From Lutibacillus sp052034115 (GTDB lineage Bacteria; Actinomycetota; Actinomycetes; Actinomycetales; Dermatophilaceae), in the NCBI GenBank assembly GCA_052034115.1, contig JBPOIZ010000030.1, positions 45,660-109,659 on the forward strand: 64,000 nt of DNA, given 5' to 3'. Positions 51,489 to 59,653 of the stretch are shown piece by piece (within the stretch, counting starts at the first letter, position 1; each line of letters opens with the position of its first letter). The notes under the pieces were generated by a model. The model made no database searches and was not told the origin of the DNA. It saw nothing but the letters and a program-made list of their open reading frames with translations. The position numbers and the translations under genes are program-made.

Positions 51489-52628
51489 GTGGAAAACCCC
51501 GTCGTGACCCTTGATCTGATGGACCTGCAGTCCCTCATCGATGCGCTGACGTCCCGTGGCTACACCGTGCTCGGCCCGGCGGCCGCCGACGGCGCGATCA
51601 CCTACCGCCCGATCCACACCCTCGCGGACCTGCCCCGCGGGGTCGGTGACGACCAGGACGCGGCGCACTACCGGCTCACCGACCGCGGTGACGACGCGCT
51701 CTTCGGGTATGCCGCCGGGGCGCAGTCGCTCAAGCCGCTGCTCTTCCCGCCCGACGAGATGCTCTGGCTCAGCAGCACCGGGGCCGACGGTCCGGTGCTG
51801 CTGGCTCCCCCGCCGCACGAACCGGCACCGCCCTACGCGGTGGTCGGGGTGCGGGCTTGTGATGCACGAGCGGTCGCGATCCACGACCAGGTGCTCACCG
51901 GACGCGTGGCCGGCGACGTGCACTACGCGGCGCGCCGCGCCCAGGCCCTGCTCATCGGGGTCACCTGCTCGGCACCGGGTGGCACCTGCTTCTGCGCCCA
52001 CGTCGGGGCGGGCCCGGTCCCGGGCGAGGGATGCGACATCGTCCTGACCGAGCTGCTCAAGCCACGGCACCGGTTCGTCGGACGAGCCGTGACCCCGGTT
52101 GGCCAGGACCTCCTCGCGCAGGTGCACGGCGCCCCGAGCGACCCCGAAGACCTCGACGCCGCCGAGGCGGTCGCCGAGCACTCGCGACGACGGATGGGCC
52201 GCGAGGTGGACACCGACGGCCTGCGCGACCTGCTCTACGGCAGCGCCGAGTCCTCCCGGTGGGACGACGTGGCCGGCCGCTGCCTGGCCTGCACCAACTG
52301 CACCATGGTGTGCCCGACGTGCTTCTGCACGACCGTCACCGACCACACCGACCTGGCCGGCACCGGGGCCGAACGGCACCGGGTCTGGGACTCGTGTTTC
52401 GTCAAGGACTACTCCTACATCCACGGCGGGCCGGTGCGGGAGTCCGGTCGGGCCCGCTATCGGCAGTGGCTCACCCACAAGTTCGCCTCCTGGCAGGACC
52501 AGTTCGGTGAGCTCGGCTGTGTGGGCTGTGGCCGGTGCATCACCTGGTGTCCGGCTGGGATCGACCTGACGGCGCAGGTCGCGGCGTTACGGGCCGACGA
52601 CCGGTTGACCCGCCGGGCGACGCGGTAG
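51489..52628 (+). CDS. group 3b [NiFe] hydrogenase beta subunit (4Fe-4S)
   Basis: A 379-residue iron-sulfur subunit of the HydB/HyhB type, passing electrons between the hydrogenase small subunit and the flavin subunit. Two 4Fe-4S motifs are CLACTNCTMVCPTCFC and CVGCGRCITWCPAGID; further Cys are in VRACDARAV and TCFCAHVGAG. Start choice: GTG at 51489 has GGGAGG 5 nt upstream, better than the in-frame GTG at 51465. It opens a nine-gene operon. Cytoplasmic complex, probably coupling H2 with NADP(H). Confidence 0.9.
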   Translation: MENPVVTLDLMDLQSLIDALTSRGYTVLGPAAADGAITYRPIHTLADLPRGVGDDQDAAHYRLTDRGDDALFGYAAGAQSLKPLLFPPDEMLWLSSTGADGPVLLAPPPHEPAPPYAVVGVRACDARAVAIHDQVLTGRVAGDVHYAARRAQALLIGVTCSAPGGTCFCAHVGAGPVPGEGCDIVLTELLKPRHRFVGRAVTPVGQDLLAQVHGAPSDPEDLDAAEAVAEHSRRRMGREVDTDGLRDLLYGSAESSRWDDVAGRCLACTNCTMVCPTCFCTTVTDHTDLAGTGAERHRVWDSCFVKDYSYIHGGPVRESGRARYRQWLTHKFASWQDQFGELGCVGCGRCITWCPAGIDLTAQVAALRADDRLTRRATR

Positions 52629-52640
52629 GGAGGCACCACG

Positions 52641-53105
52641 ATGATCCGCGGCCTGCAGCAGTATCTGGCTCGGCATCCGTTCTTCGAGGACCTGCCGGCG
52701 GGCGTCGTCACCCTGGTGGCCGGGTGCGCCAGCAACGTGGCATTCCGCGCGGACCAGATGGTGTGTCGCGAGGGTGAGCCGGCCGATGCCTTCTACCTCG
52801 TGCGTCACGGACGCATCGCCGTCCAGGTCCACGTGCCTGGAGGCGGGGCACGGGTCCTGGACACGGCCGACGAGGGCGACGTCGTCGGGTGGTCGTGGAT
52901 CGTGCCGCCATACCGGTGGTTCTTCGACGCCCGGGCGACCGAGCCGACCCGTGCCTTCCGGTTCGATGCGACCTGTCTGCGCAGCTCCTGCGAGGCCGAT
53001 CCAGCGGTCGGGTATGCGTTCATGGGCCGGGTCGCGCACCTCATGCTCGAACGGCTCGTGGCTGCGCGAATGCAGTTGCTCGACCTGTATGGCGGCACGC
53101 CATGA
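52641..53105 (+). CDS. free-standing cyclic-nucleotide-binding domain protein
   Basis: A 154-residue cNMP-binding (Crp-like) beta-barrel domain without a DNA-binding domain. It shows CREGEPADAFYLVRHGRIAV and VLDTADEGDVVGWSWIVPP. The phosphate-binding cassette is unusual: the segment WFFDARATEPTRAF has the Arg-Ala (RA) dipeptide, but the GE upstream is replaced by GD...GWSW. A short helix ends the protein. It lies between the beta and gamma hydrogenase genes and overlaps the latter (ATGA), so it is likely a regulatory or structural partner of the enzyme. Confidence 0.85.
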   Translation: MIRGLQQYLARHPFFEDLPAGVVTLVAGCASNVAFRADQMVCREGEPADAFYLVRHGRIAVQVHVPGGGARVLDTADEGDVVGWSWIVPPYRWFFDARATEPTRAFRFDATCLRSSCEADPAVGYAFMGRVAHLMLERLVAARMQLLDLYGGTP

Positions 53106-53971
53106 CCGAGACGCTCAGCGATCGACAGCACGACGCCCGCCTCTGGGCCGCCGATCCCTTGGCCCCGCGGCTCTTCGAGGTGCGGCGGACCCGCCAGGAC
53201 ACCCGTGACACCTTCACCCTCGACCTCGAGCCGCGCGACGGCGTGCCCCTGCACTTCGCCGCCGGCCAGTTCACGATGCTGCACTCCTTCGGCGTCGGCG
53301 AGGTGCCGATCTCGATCAGCGGCGACCCCACGCGCGACGGACCGCTGGAACACACGATCCGCAACGTCGGCAGCGTTACCAGCTCGCTCGTCGCGGCCGA
53401 ACCCGGAACGGTGCTGGGCGTCCGGGGCCCGTTCGGCACCGGGTGGGACGTCCGCCGCGGGGTCGGTGGTGACGTCGTCATCGTCGCCGGCGGCATCGGC
53501 CTGGCCCCGCTGCGCCCTGCGCTCCTCGAGGTCGTCGCGCAGCGGGACCGCTATCGGCGGGTCGTGCTGCTCTACGGAGCCCGCACCCCCGACGACGTGC
53601 TCTTCGCCGACGACCTGCGTCGGTGGCAGGCCGAAGCCGGGATCGTCGTGGAGGTGACCGTCGACAACGCTCCGGTCGAATACCGCGGGCGGGTCGGCCT
53701 GGTCACCCAGATGATCCCTCGCGCCGGCTTCGACCCCACCGCGGCGCTGGCCCTGGTGTGCGGCCCCGAGGTCATGATGCGCTCGGCCGCGGCGGCGCTG
53801 CGCGATCGCGGGGTCCGGGAGAGCCGGATCCGGCTGTCGATGGAGCGGAGCATGAAGTGCGGTGTGGGCCTGTGCGGGCACTGCCAACTGCGGGAGCTGT
53901 TCGTCTGCGTCGACGGCCCGGTGCTCGGCTATGACCGGCTCGCTGCGCTGGTGTCGAGGTGGGAGCTGTGA
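53102..53971 (+). CDS. group 3b [NiFe] hydrogenase gamma subunit (FAD/NAD(P)-binding)
   Basis: A 289-residue HydG/HyhG-type flavoprotein related to dihydroorotate dehydrogenase electron transfer subunit. It has an FAD-binding barrel (FAAGQFTML, then VPISISGDP), an NAD(P)-binding domain with IVAGGIGLAPLRP, CGPEVMMRS, and a C-terminal 2Fe-2S cysteine cluster MKCGVGLCGHCQL...FVC. It exchanges electrons between NAD(P)H and the Fe-S chain. It overlaps its upstream neighbour by 4 nt and the small-subunit gene by 1 nt (TGATG). Confidence 0.92.
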   Translation: MTETLSDRQHDARLWAADPLAPRLFEVRRTRQDTRDTFTLDLEPRDGVPLHFAAGQFTMLHSFGVGEVPISISGDPTRDGPLEHTIRNVGSVTSSLVAAEPGTVLGVRGPFGTGWDVRRGVGGDVVIVAGGIGLAPLRPALLEVVAQRDRYRRVVLLYGARTPDDVLFADDLRRWQAEAGIVVEVTVDNAPVEYRGRVGLVTQMIPRAGFDPTAALALVCGPEVMMRSAAAALRDRGVRESRIRLSMERSMKCGVGLCGHCQLRELFVCVDGPVLGYDRLAALVSRWEL

Positions 53972-54795
53972 TGGCTGCCGCCACGCCCGAAGCGGCCACG
54001 AAGCGTCCGCGCCTGGCCGTGTGGAAGTTCGCGTCCTGCGACGGCTGCCAGCTGACCTTGCTCAACTGTGAGGACGAGCTGCTCGACCTCGCCGAGGCGG
54101 TGTCCATCGCCTACTTCCCTGAGGCCACTCGGGCGGCGGTCGACGGACCGTATGACGTCTCGCTCGTCGAGGGGTCCATCACCACGCCGCACGACGCCGA
54201 GCGCATCCACCAGATCCGCGAGCAGTCGACGCTGCTCGTCACCATCGGGGCCTGCGCGACGGCCGGGGGTATCCAGGCGCTGCGGGACTTCGCCGACATC
54301 GCGCAGTTCCGCTCGGTCGTCTACGCCCACCCGGAGTACCTCGATGTCCTCGACCGGTCCACGCCGGTCTCGGCGCACGTGAGCGTCGACGCCGAGCTGC
54401 GCGGCTGTCCGGTCGACCGGGACCAGCTCGTCGAGGTCCTGGCGGCGGCGCTGCAGCGGCGGGCGCCCCGGATCCCGACGGCCAGCGTGTGCGCCGAGTG
54501 CAAGCGGTCGGGGGTGACCTGTGTCGCCGTCGCGCACGGCATACCGTGCCTTGGCCCGGTCACCCAGGGCGGGTGCGGCGCGCTGTGCCCCTCGGTGCGG
54601 CGCGGCTGCTACGGCTGCTTCGGCCCACAGGACTCGGCCAACGCGGCCGGCCTCACCGAGCGGCTGCTCGCGCTCGGGATGAGCCCGGCGGACGTGGTGC
54701 GGGTGTATCGGACCTTCAACGCCGCCGCGCCCGCGTTCCGGGCCGAGAGCGAACGAGTCGCCGCCGCGGCGGCCCCGGAGGCGAACCCGCGATGA
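53971..54795 (+). CDS. group 3b [NiFe] hydrogenase small subunit
   Basis: A 274-residue hydrogenase small subunit (HydD/HyhS). Proximal cluster Cys are in FASCDGCQLTLLN, IGACATAGG and PCLGPVTQGGCG; more Cys in ASVCAECKRSG and RRGCYGCFGPQ. No Tat signal peptide is present, consistent with a cytoplasmic group 3 enzyme. The Ala-rich last 30 residues are probably disordered. The ATG at 53971 overlaps the gamma-subunit stop; GGGAGC lies just upstream. Confidence 0.93.
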   Translation: MAAATPEAATKRPRLAVWKFASCDGCQLTLLNCEDELLDLAEAVSIAYFPEATRAAVDGPYDVSLVEGSITTPHDAERIHQIREQSTLLVTIGACATAGGIQALRDFADIAQFRSVVYAHPEYLDVLDRSTPVSAHVSVDAELRGCPVDRDQLVEVLAAALQRRAPRIPTASVCAECKRSGVTCVAVAHGIPCLGPVTQGGCGALCPSVRRGCYGCFGPQDSANAAGLTERLLALGMSPADVVRVYRTFNAAAPAFRAESERVAAAAAPEANPR

Positions 54796-56099
54796 CCCAC
54801 CAGCTCAAGGACGGCAGCCAGGTCCTCCAGGTCGGCATGCTCGCCCGGGTCGAGGGCGAGGGTGGGATGCACCTGGAGATCCGCGACGGTGTGGTGCAGT
54901 CGGTCCGGCTCGACATCTTCGAGCCGCCCAGGTTCTACGAGGCGTTCCTCCGCGGCCGGCTCTGGACCGAGCCGCCGGACATCACCGCGCGGATCTGCGG
55001 GATCTGCCCGGTCGCCTACCAGAGCGCCGCCTGCTCGGCCATCGAACGGATCTGCGGGGTACAGGTCACCGAACCGATCCGGGCGCTGCGACGGTTGCTG
55101 TACTGCGGCGAGTGGATCGAGAGCCATGCCCTGCACATCTTCCTGCTCCATCTGCCGGACTTCCTCGGGTATGACGGCGCGATCGAGATGGCCGCCGACC
55201 ACCGTGAGCTCGTCGAGCTCGGGCTGCGCCTGAAGAAGACCGGCAACGCCGTGATGACCGCCGTCGGCGGGCGGGCGATCCATCCGGTGAACGTGCGGGT
55301 GGGCGGCTTCTACCGGTTCCCCACACCGGAGGAGTTGGCTCGGCTGCGCCCGGGGCTGGAGCGCGCACGGGACGACGCGCTCGCCACGATCCGGCGGGTC
55401 GCGGCACTGGACTTCCCCGCGATGGAGCAGCCGCACGAATACCTCGCGTTGCGCGGCGAGGGGGGCTACCCCATCGAAGGTGGCGAGTCGGTCGTGAATA
55501 CCGGTGGCCTGGGGTTCGCCGTGCAAGAGGTGGGCGACCACATCGCCGAGCACCATGTGGCGCACTCCAACGCTTTGCACGCCACCCTGGACGGCCGCAC
55601 CTACGCGGTCGGCCCGCTGGCTCGCTATGCCCTCAACCAGGACCTGCTCTCGCCGGACTGCCGACACGCGGCGGCACAGGCCGGGCTCGGACCGGTGTGC
55701 CGCAACCCGTTCCAGTCGATTGTGGTCCGCGCCGTCGAGCTGGCCTACGCCGTCGACGAGGCCCTGCGGATCGTCGCCGCCTGGCACGGCACCGGCGAGC
55801 CCTCGGTGCCGGTGCCCCCGCGGCCCGGGACGGCCTGGGGCGCCAGCGAGGCCCCCCGCGGCACGATCTTCCACCGCTACACCCTCGACCCCGACGGCGT
55901 GATCACCGACGCACAGATCATCCCGCCGACCTCGCAGAACCAGAGGAGCATCGAGGCCGACCTCGCCGCTGCGGCGCAGGCCTGGGTCGATCTGGACGAC
56001 CACACCTTGACCCATCGGTGCGAACACGCGATCCGCAACTACGACCCCTGCATCTCGTGCGCCACCCACTTCCTGGACCTACGGGTGCACCGGACATGA
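54792..56099 (+). CDS. group 3b [NiFe] hydrogenase large subunit
   Basis: A 435-residue catalytic subunit. The Ni-Fe site Cys are in RICGICPVAY (Cys69, Cys72) and DPCISCATHFLDL (Cys420, Cys423). His426 marks the usual processing point, leaving a short C-terminal extension of 9 residues to be cut by the maturation protease encoded next. GRAIHPVNVRVGGF is also conserved. It oxidises or evolves H2 in the cytoplasm. It overlaps the small-subunit gene by 4 nt. Group assignment is from subunit makeup, not a phylogeny. Confidence 0.94.
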   Translation: MTHQLKDGSQVLQVGMLARVEGEGGMHLEIRDGVVQSVRLDIFEPPRFYEAFLRGRLWTEPPDITARICGICPVAYQSAACSAIERICGVQVTEPIRALRRLLYCGEWIESHALHIFLLHLPDFLGYDGAIEMAADHRELVELGLRLKKTGNAVMTAVGGRAIHPVNVRVGGFYRFPTPEELARLRPGLERARDDALATIRRVAALDFPAMEQPHEYLALRGEGGYPIEGGESVVNTGGLGFAVQEVGDHIAEHHVAHSNALHATLDGRTYAVGPLARYALNQDLLSPDCRHAAAQAGLGPVCRNPFQSIVVRAVELAYAVDEALRIVAAWHGTGEPSVPVPPRPGTAWGASEAPRGTIFHRYTLDPDGVITDAQIIPPTSQNQRSIEADLAAAAQAWVDLDDHTLTHRCEHAIRNYDPCISCATHFLDLRVHRT

Positions 56100-56626
56100 C
56101 CCTCGTCATCGGCATCGGCAGCCCAGACCGCGGCGACGACGCGGTCGGGCCGGTCGTCGCGGTCGCTGTCGCCGGGGCGCTGGCCGCAGCGCGGGTGACT
56201 CCGCGCTCCAGCGAGTCGGATGACCCGACCGGCGACGCCACCCAGTGCGTGGTGCAGGCGCACGAGGACCCGAACGCCCTGCTCGAGGCCATCGTCGGTC
56301 ATGACCACGTGGTCGTCGTCGACGGCGTGGTGTCGGGGTCGGCGCCCGGCACGCTGCATCGGATCCGGCTCGGCGCAGGGCCGGGCCTGGACCCCCGCAC
56401 CGCCATACCGGCCGGAGCGTCGGGAACCCACGACTTCGGCGTCGCCGAGACGCTGGCCCTGGCTGCCGCGCTGGGACGGCTGCCGCAGCGCGTCACGGTC
56501 ATCGGGGTCGAGCTCGGCCAGACCGGGTATGGCGAGCCGCTGTCCCACGAGGTCCGCGCCGCGGTGCCGGCCGCGGTAGCGGCGGTCCGAGACGAACTGA
56601 CGGCGAGGAGAAGCTCATGTGCCTAG
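56096..56626 (+). CDS. hydrogenase maturation protease
   Basis: A 176-residue HycI/HybD-type endopeptidase that removes the C-terminal extension of the large subunit after nickel insertion. It begins MTLVIGIGSPDRGDDAVGPVV (the Gly-rich strand with nickel-sensing Asp), has VVVVDGVVSGSAPGTLHRI with the second Asp, and SGTHDFGVAETLALA with the conserved His. It overlaps the large-subunit gene by 4 nt and the hypC gene by 10 nt. Confidence 0.92.
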   Translation: MTLVIGIGSPDRGDDAVGPVVAVAVAGALAAARVTPRSSESDDPTGDATQCVVQAHEDPNALLEAIVGHDHVVVVDGVVSGSAPGTLHRIRLGAGPGLDPRTAIPAGASGTHDFGVAETLALAAALGRLPQRVTVIGVELGQTGYGEPLSHEVRAAVPAAVAAVRDELTARRSSCA

Positions 56627-56838
56627 GCATCGTCGCCCATGTCGTCAGCATCTCCGGCCACGCCGTCGTCGCGCGCACCGCGGACGGCCGCACGCTGGCC
56701 GCCACCTTGCTCACCGTCGACGAACCGGTGGCTGCCGGCCAGTGGGTCGTCATCCACTCCGGCTTCGTCCTGCACGGCCTCACCGACGATGAGGCGCGCG
56801 ACGCTCTCGCCATCCGCTCCGCCGAGGAGACACCATGA
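56617..56838 (+). CDS. hypC: HypC/HybG/HupF family hydrogenase chaperone
   Basis: A 73-residue chaperone that helps load the Fe(CN)2CO group. The essential Cys2 is present in MCLGIVAHVV, but the usual Pro6 of MCLAIPG is missing. VVIHSGFVLHGLTDDEARDAL near the middle matches the family (HxGFAL). It overlaps the protease gene upstream and the EamA gene downstream (ATGA). No hypA, hypB, hypD, hypE or hypF is in this window, so the rest of the maturation set must be elsewhere. Confidence 0.88.
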   Translation: MCLGIVAHVVSISGHAVVARTADGRTLAATLLTVDEPVAAGQWVVIHSGFVLHGLTDDEARDALAIRSAEETP

Positions 56839-57749
56839 CCACCCCCCGCCGGACCGCCCTGGCCCTGGCGCTGCTCGCCGCGGCGATCAGCGCAGTGTCG
56901 GTCTACGTCAACGCCACCGCTGTCAAGGCGGTGGGCGACGCCACCGTGCACACCACGGCGAAGAACCTGGTCGCCGCGCTGATTCTCGTGCCGATCGCCC
57001 TCGCAGCCGCTCGCCGTGACCCTGGCCGCGCCGTCCCTCGGGATGCCCGCACGTGGTGGTGGCTGCTGCTCATCGGGCTCATCGGCGGCAGCCTCCCCTT
57101 CGTCTTGTTCTTCGAGGGCTTGGCGACGACCGGCTCGGCCGGGGCCGCCTTCATCAACAAGACGCTCGTCGTCTGGGTGGCGCTCCTGGCGGTGGTCGTC
57201 TTGCGGGAGCGGGTCACCTGGATGCATGCGGTGGCGGTCGTCCTGCTCGTCCTGGGCCAGCTCGGCCTGGCTCGGGTCGGCGCGTTCCCGCTCGACGGTG
57301 GCGCGCTGATGATCCTCGCCGCGACCGTGTTGTGGGCCGTCGAAGTCATCGTCGCCAAGCGAGTCCTGGACACGGTGTCGGGCTGGACCGTCGGCGCGAC
57401 GCGGATGGCGCTCGGCGGCGTCGTGCTGCTGGCCTGGTGCGCGGCGAGCGGTCGGTTCGGGACATTGCTGTCCTTGACCGCAACGCAACTGACCTGGGTC
57501 GCCCTGACCGGGGCGCTGCTCGCCGGATATGTCGCCGCCTGGTTCGCCGCCCTGGCGCGAGCGCAGGCCGTCGATGTGACGGCGGTGCTCGTCCTGGGGG
57601 CCGCGGGCACCGCCGTGCTGTCCGGGGCCTTGGGCACCGCGGCGACACCCCCGGCGCTCGGCGCCCTGGTCGCGATCGGCTGTGGAGCGAGCTTGGTGTC
57701 CCTGGCCATGCTGCGCCGGCCGCGCGTCGCCGCGGGACCACCCCGATGA
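56835..57749 (+). CDS. EamA/DMT-family transporter
   Basis: A 304-residue membrane protein with about ten hydrophobic segments in two EamA repeats. FVLFFEGLATTGSAGAAFI (residues about 90-108) and LTGALLAGYVAAWFAAL (about 222-238) mark equivalent positions in the two halves; VLRERVTWMHAVAVVLLVLG is typical. Substrate unknown. It overlaps hypC and the DUF6390-like gene by 4 nt each, so it is translated with the hydrogenase genes; a role in metal or metabolite supply is only a guess. Confidence 0.87.
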   Translation: MTTPRRTALALALLAAAISAVSVYVNATAVKAVGDATVHTTAKNLVAALILVPIALAAARRDPGRAVPRDARTWWWLLLIGLIGGSLPFVLFFEGLATTGSAGAAFINKTLVVWVALLAVVVLRERVTWMHAVAVVLLVLGQLGLARVGAFPLDGGALMILAATVLWAVEVIVAKRVLDTVSGWTVGATRMALGGVVLLAWCAASGRFGTLLSLTATQLTWVALTGALLAGYVAAWFAALARAQAVDVTAVLVLGAAGTAVLSGALGTAATPPALGALVAIGCGASLVSLAMLRRPRVAAGPPR

Positions 57750-58513
57750 GACCCGCACCGGGACCGGTCCGGTTCGCGCGGTATGCATACCCGCCAAACC
57801 TGCTCGGCTTCTGCGGGCCGGACCGGTCTCGGGAGCTTCTCGAACGGGCGGCCGCGGGGGTCTGTGACCCCGACCTACGCCGGCTCGCGTCGGGCTTCGA
57901 GGGCGCCTGGCCCTACCTGACCCTCATCGCCGCGGCCAACGGCCTTGCCGACCCGCTCGACGCATCGGTCGTCGAGGCCTACTGGCTCGGCAACGCCCTG
58001 CTCGACGCGGTCAGCCCCGCGCTGCTGTTCGAGTCGCTCGACGAACGGTTCGGGGGCCGAGAACGGCGGGCCTGGGTGGGGCTGCGCGACGGTATGTCGG
58101 TGCAGGCCCGTCCACATCACGGGTTCCACGTCTTCTCCGTCTATCCGTGGATGGGCCTGCTGCGCGGCGGCGTCGTCGACGAACCGCTGCAGGTGCTCGA
58201 CCGCTGCCGTGTCCGGTGGGGTCAGGTGGTCGAGGTCGGTCCGACGTCGGCGCTGGTGCGCTCGAGGCACCTGACCTGGGACGGGCGAGCCCTGGGACTC
58301 GGCGCTCCGACCGTGGAGCAGGTCCGCCATACCGATGAGGGCACCACCCTGACCCCCGAGCTGGCCGTCGGCCAGTGGTGCTCGTTGCACTGGGACTGGG
58401 TCTGCGAACCGCTGGACCGCGCCGCGTTGGGTGCCCTGCAGCACCACACCGGTCAGCAACTCGAGGTGGCCAACTCCCCGAGCCGCAGCGCCCCAGCCGC
58501 GGTCTTGAACTGA
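57746..58513 (+). CDS. DUF6390-like hydrogenase-associated protein
   Basis: A 255-residue soluble protein beginning MRPAPGPVRFARYAYPPNLL, with GFCGPDRSRELLERAAAG, AFEGAWPYLTLIA-like (FEGAWPYLTLIAAAN) and HHGFHVFSVYPWMGLLRGG. I recall this type as the uncharacterised DUF6390 family found beside actinobacterial hydrogenase genes; the domain name is from memory. A conserved His pair (ARPHHGFHVF) could bind metal. It is the last gene of the hydrogenase operon, starting with an ATGA overlap. Confidence 0.75.
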   Translation: MRPAPGPVRFARYAYPPNLLGFCGPDRSRELLERAAAGVCDPDLRRLASGFEGAWPYLTLIAAANGLADPLDASVVEAYWLGNALLDAVSPALLFESLDERFGGRERRAWVGLRDGMSVQARPHHGFHVFSVYPWMGLLRGGVVDEPLQVLDRCRVRWGQVVEVGPTSALVRSRHLTWDGRALGLGAPTVEQVRHTDEGTTLTPELAVGQWCSLHWDWVCEPLDRAALGALQHHTGQQLEVANSPSRSAPAAVLN

Positions 58514-58524
58514 GCCGGCTCGGG

Positions 58525-58734
58525 TCAGTCCTCGAGCGACTCGTCGTCCCAGGCGGCCCGACCCTGATTCCACTCACGATCCTGCGCGTCCCAGGTGTCG
58601 GTCTTCGCCTTGGCGATCTCCAGCGCCCGACGTGCATCGTTTTCGGTCTCGTAGGGACCCAGGCACACGGCGCCGGGGGGACGTGTCTCGTCGGTCTCCA
58701 CCGAACCGGTGTCGACGTTGTACCAGTACGCCAT
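58525..58734 (-). CDS. small conserved actinobacterial protein beside map (69 aa)
   Basis: A 69-residue acidic protein: MAYWYNVDTGSVETDETRPP, then LGPYETENDARRALEIAKAK and a Trp/Asp-rich tail. Similar short proteins lie upstream of map in many actinobacteria; function unknown. GGGAGG about 7 nt before the ATG is a good ribosome binding site. It is divergent from map with a 55-nt gap and convergent with the DUF6390-like gene. Confidence 0.7.
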   Translation of the reverse strand: MAYWYNVDTGSVETDETRPPGAVCLGPYETENDARRALEIAKAKTDTWDAQDREWNQGRAAWDDESLED

Positions 58735-58789
58735 CTCGACCTCCCGCGGGCGGCGGCTGCACTCGGCGCGGCCACCTAAGATCCATCGT

Positions 58790-59653
58790 ATGCCGCCCTC
58801 CCCCGGCCCGGTCCGGCCGCACCACGTGTCCCCGATGCGGTCCGTGCCCGCCGCGATCGCCCGTCCGTCGTATGTCGGACGGCCCGGTCCGGAGCAGTTC
58901 GAGGGATCCGAGGTCAAGGACGCCGAGACCATCGAGCGCATGCGGGTGGCGGGCCGGATCGCGGCCCAGGCGCTGGCCGCGGCCGCGGCCGTCGTCGCGC
59001 CCGGCGTCACCACCGACACCATCGACGCGGTCGCCCACGAGTTCCTCCTCGACCACGGCGCCTACCCTTCGACGCTGGGCTACAAGGGGTTCCCCAAGTC
59101 GTTGTGCACCTCGGTCAACGAGGTGATCTGTCACGGGATCCCCGACGCGCGCCCGCTGCAGGACGGCGACATCGTCAATATCGACATCACCGCCTTCATC
59201 GGGGGTGTCCACGGCGACACCGACGCGACCTACCTCGTCGGGGACGTGGACGAGGAGTCCCGCCTGCTCGTCGAGCGCACCCGCGAGGCGATGATGCGGG
59301 GCATTGCGGCGATCAAACCCGGACGCCAGATCAACATCGTGGGCCGGGTCATCGAGTCCTACGCGAAGCGGTTCGGGTATGGCGTGGTGCGCGACTTCAC
59401 CGGCCACGGCATCGGGTCGGCCTTCCACTCCGGGCTGGTCATCCCCCACTACGACACCGCACCGCACTACGACACCGTCATCGAGCCCGGGATGACGTTC
59501 ACCGTCGAGCCGATGCTCAACCTCGGCACCCACGAGTGGCAGATGTGGGACGACGGGTGGACCGTGGTCACCCTTGACCGACGCCGGTCGGCGCAGTTCG
59601 AGCACACGATCCTCGTCACCGACAGCGGCGCCGAGATCCTTACGCTGCCCTGA
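58790..59653 (+). CDS. map: type I methionine aminopeptidase (actinobacterial extended form)
   Basis: A 287-residue MetAP that removes the initiator Met from new proteins. The N-terminal 40 residues (SPMRSVPAAIARPSYVGRPG) form the extension found in mycobacterial MapB. The catalytic domain has VNEVICHGIPD with the substrate His, the metal ligands in VNIDITAFIGGVHGDTDAT, FTGHGIGSAFH, FTVEPMLN and QFEHTILV. TAAGAT at 58777-58782 lies 7 nt before the ATG without a ribosome binding site, a leaderless pattern. It overlaps the end of the convergent permease gene by 14 nt. Confidence 0.96.
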   Translation: MPPSPGPVRPHHVSPMRSVPAAIARPSYVGRPGPEQFEGSEVKDAETIERMRVAGRIAAQALAAAAAVVAPGVTTDTIDAVAHEFLLDHGAYPSTLGYKGFPKSLCTSVNEVICHGIPDARPLQDGDIVNIDITAFIGGVHGDTDATYLVGDVDEESRLLVERTREAMMRGIAAIKPGRQINIVGRVIESYAKRFGYGVVRDFTGHGIGSAFHSGLVIPHYDTAPHYDTVIEPGMTFTVEPMLNLGTHEWQMWDDGWTVVTLDRRRSAQFEHTILVTDSGAEILTLP

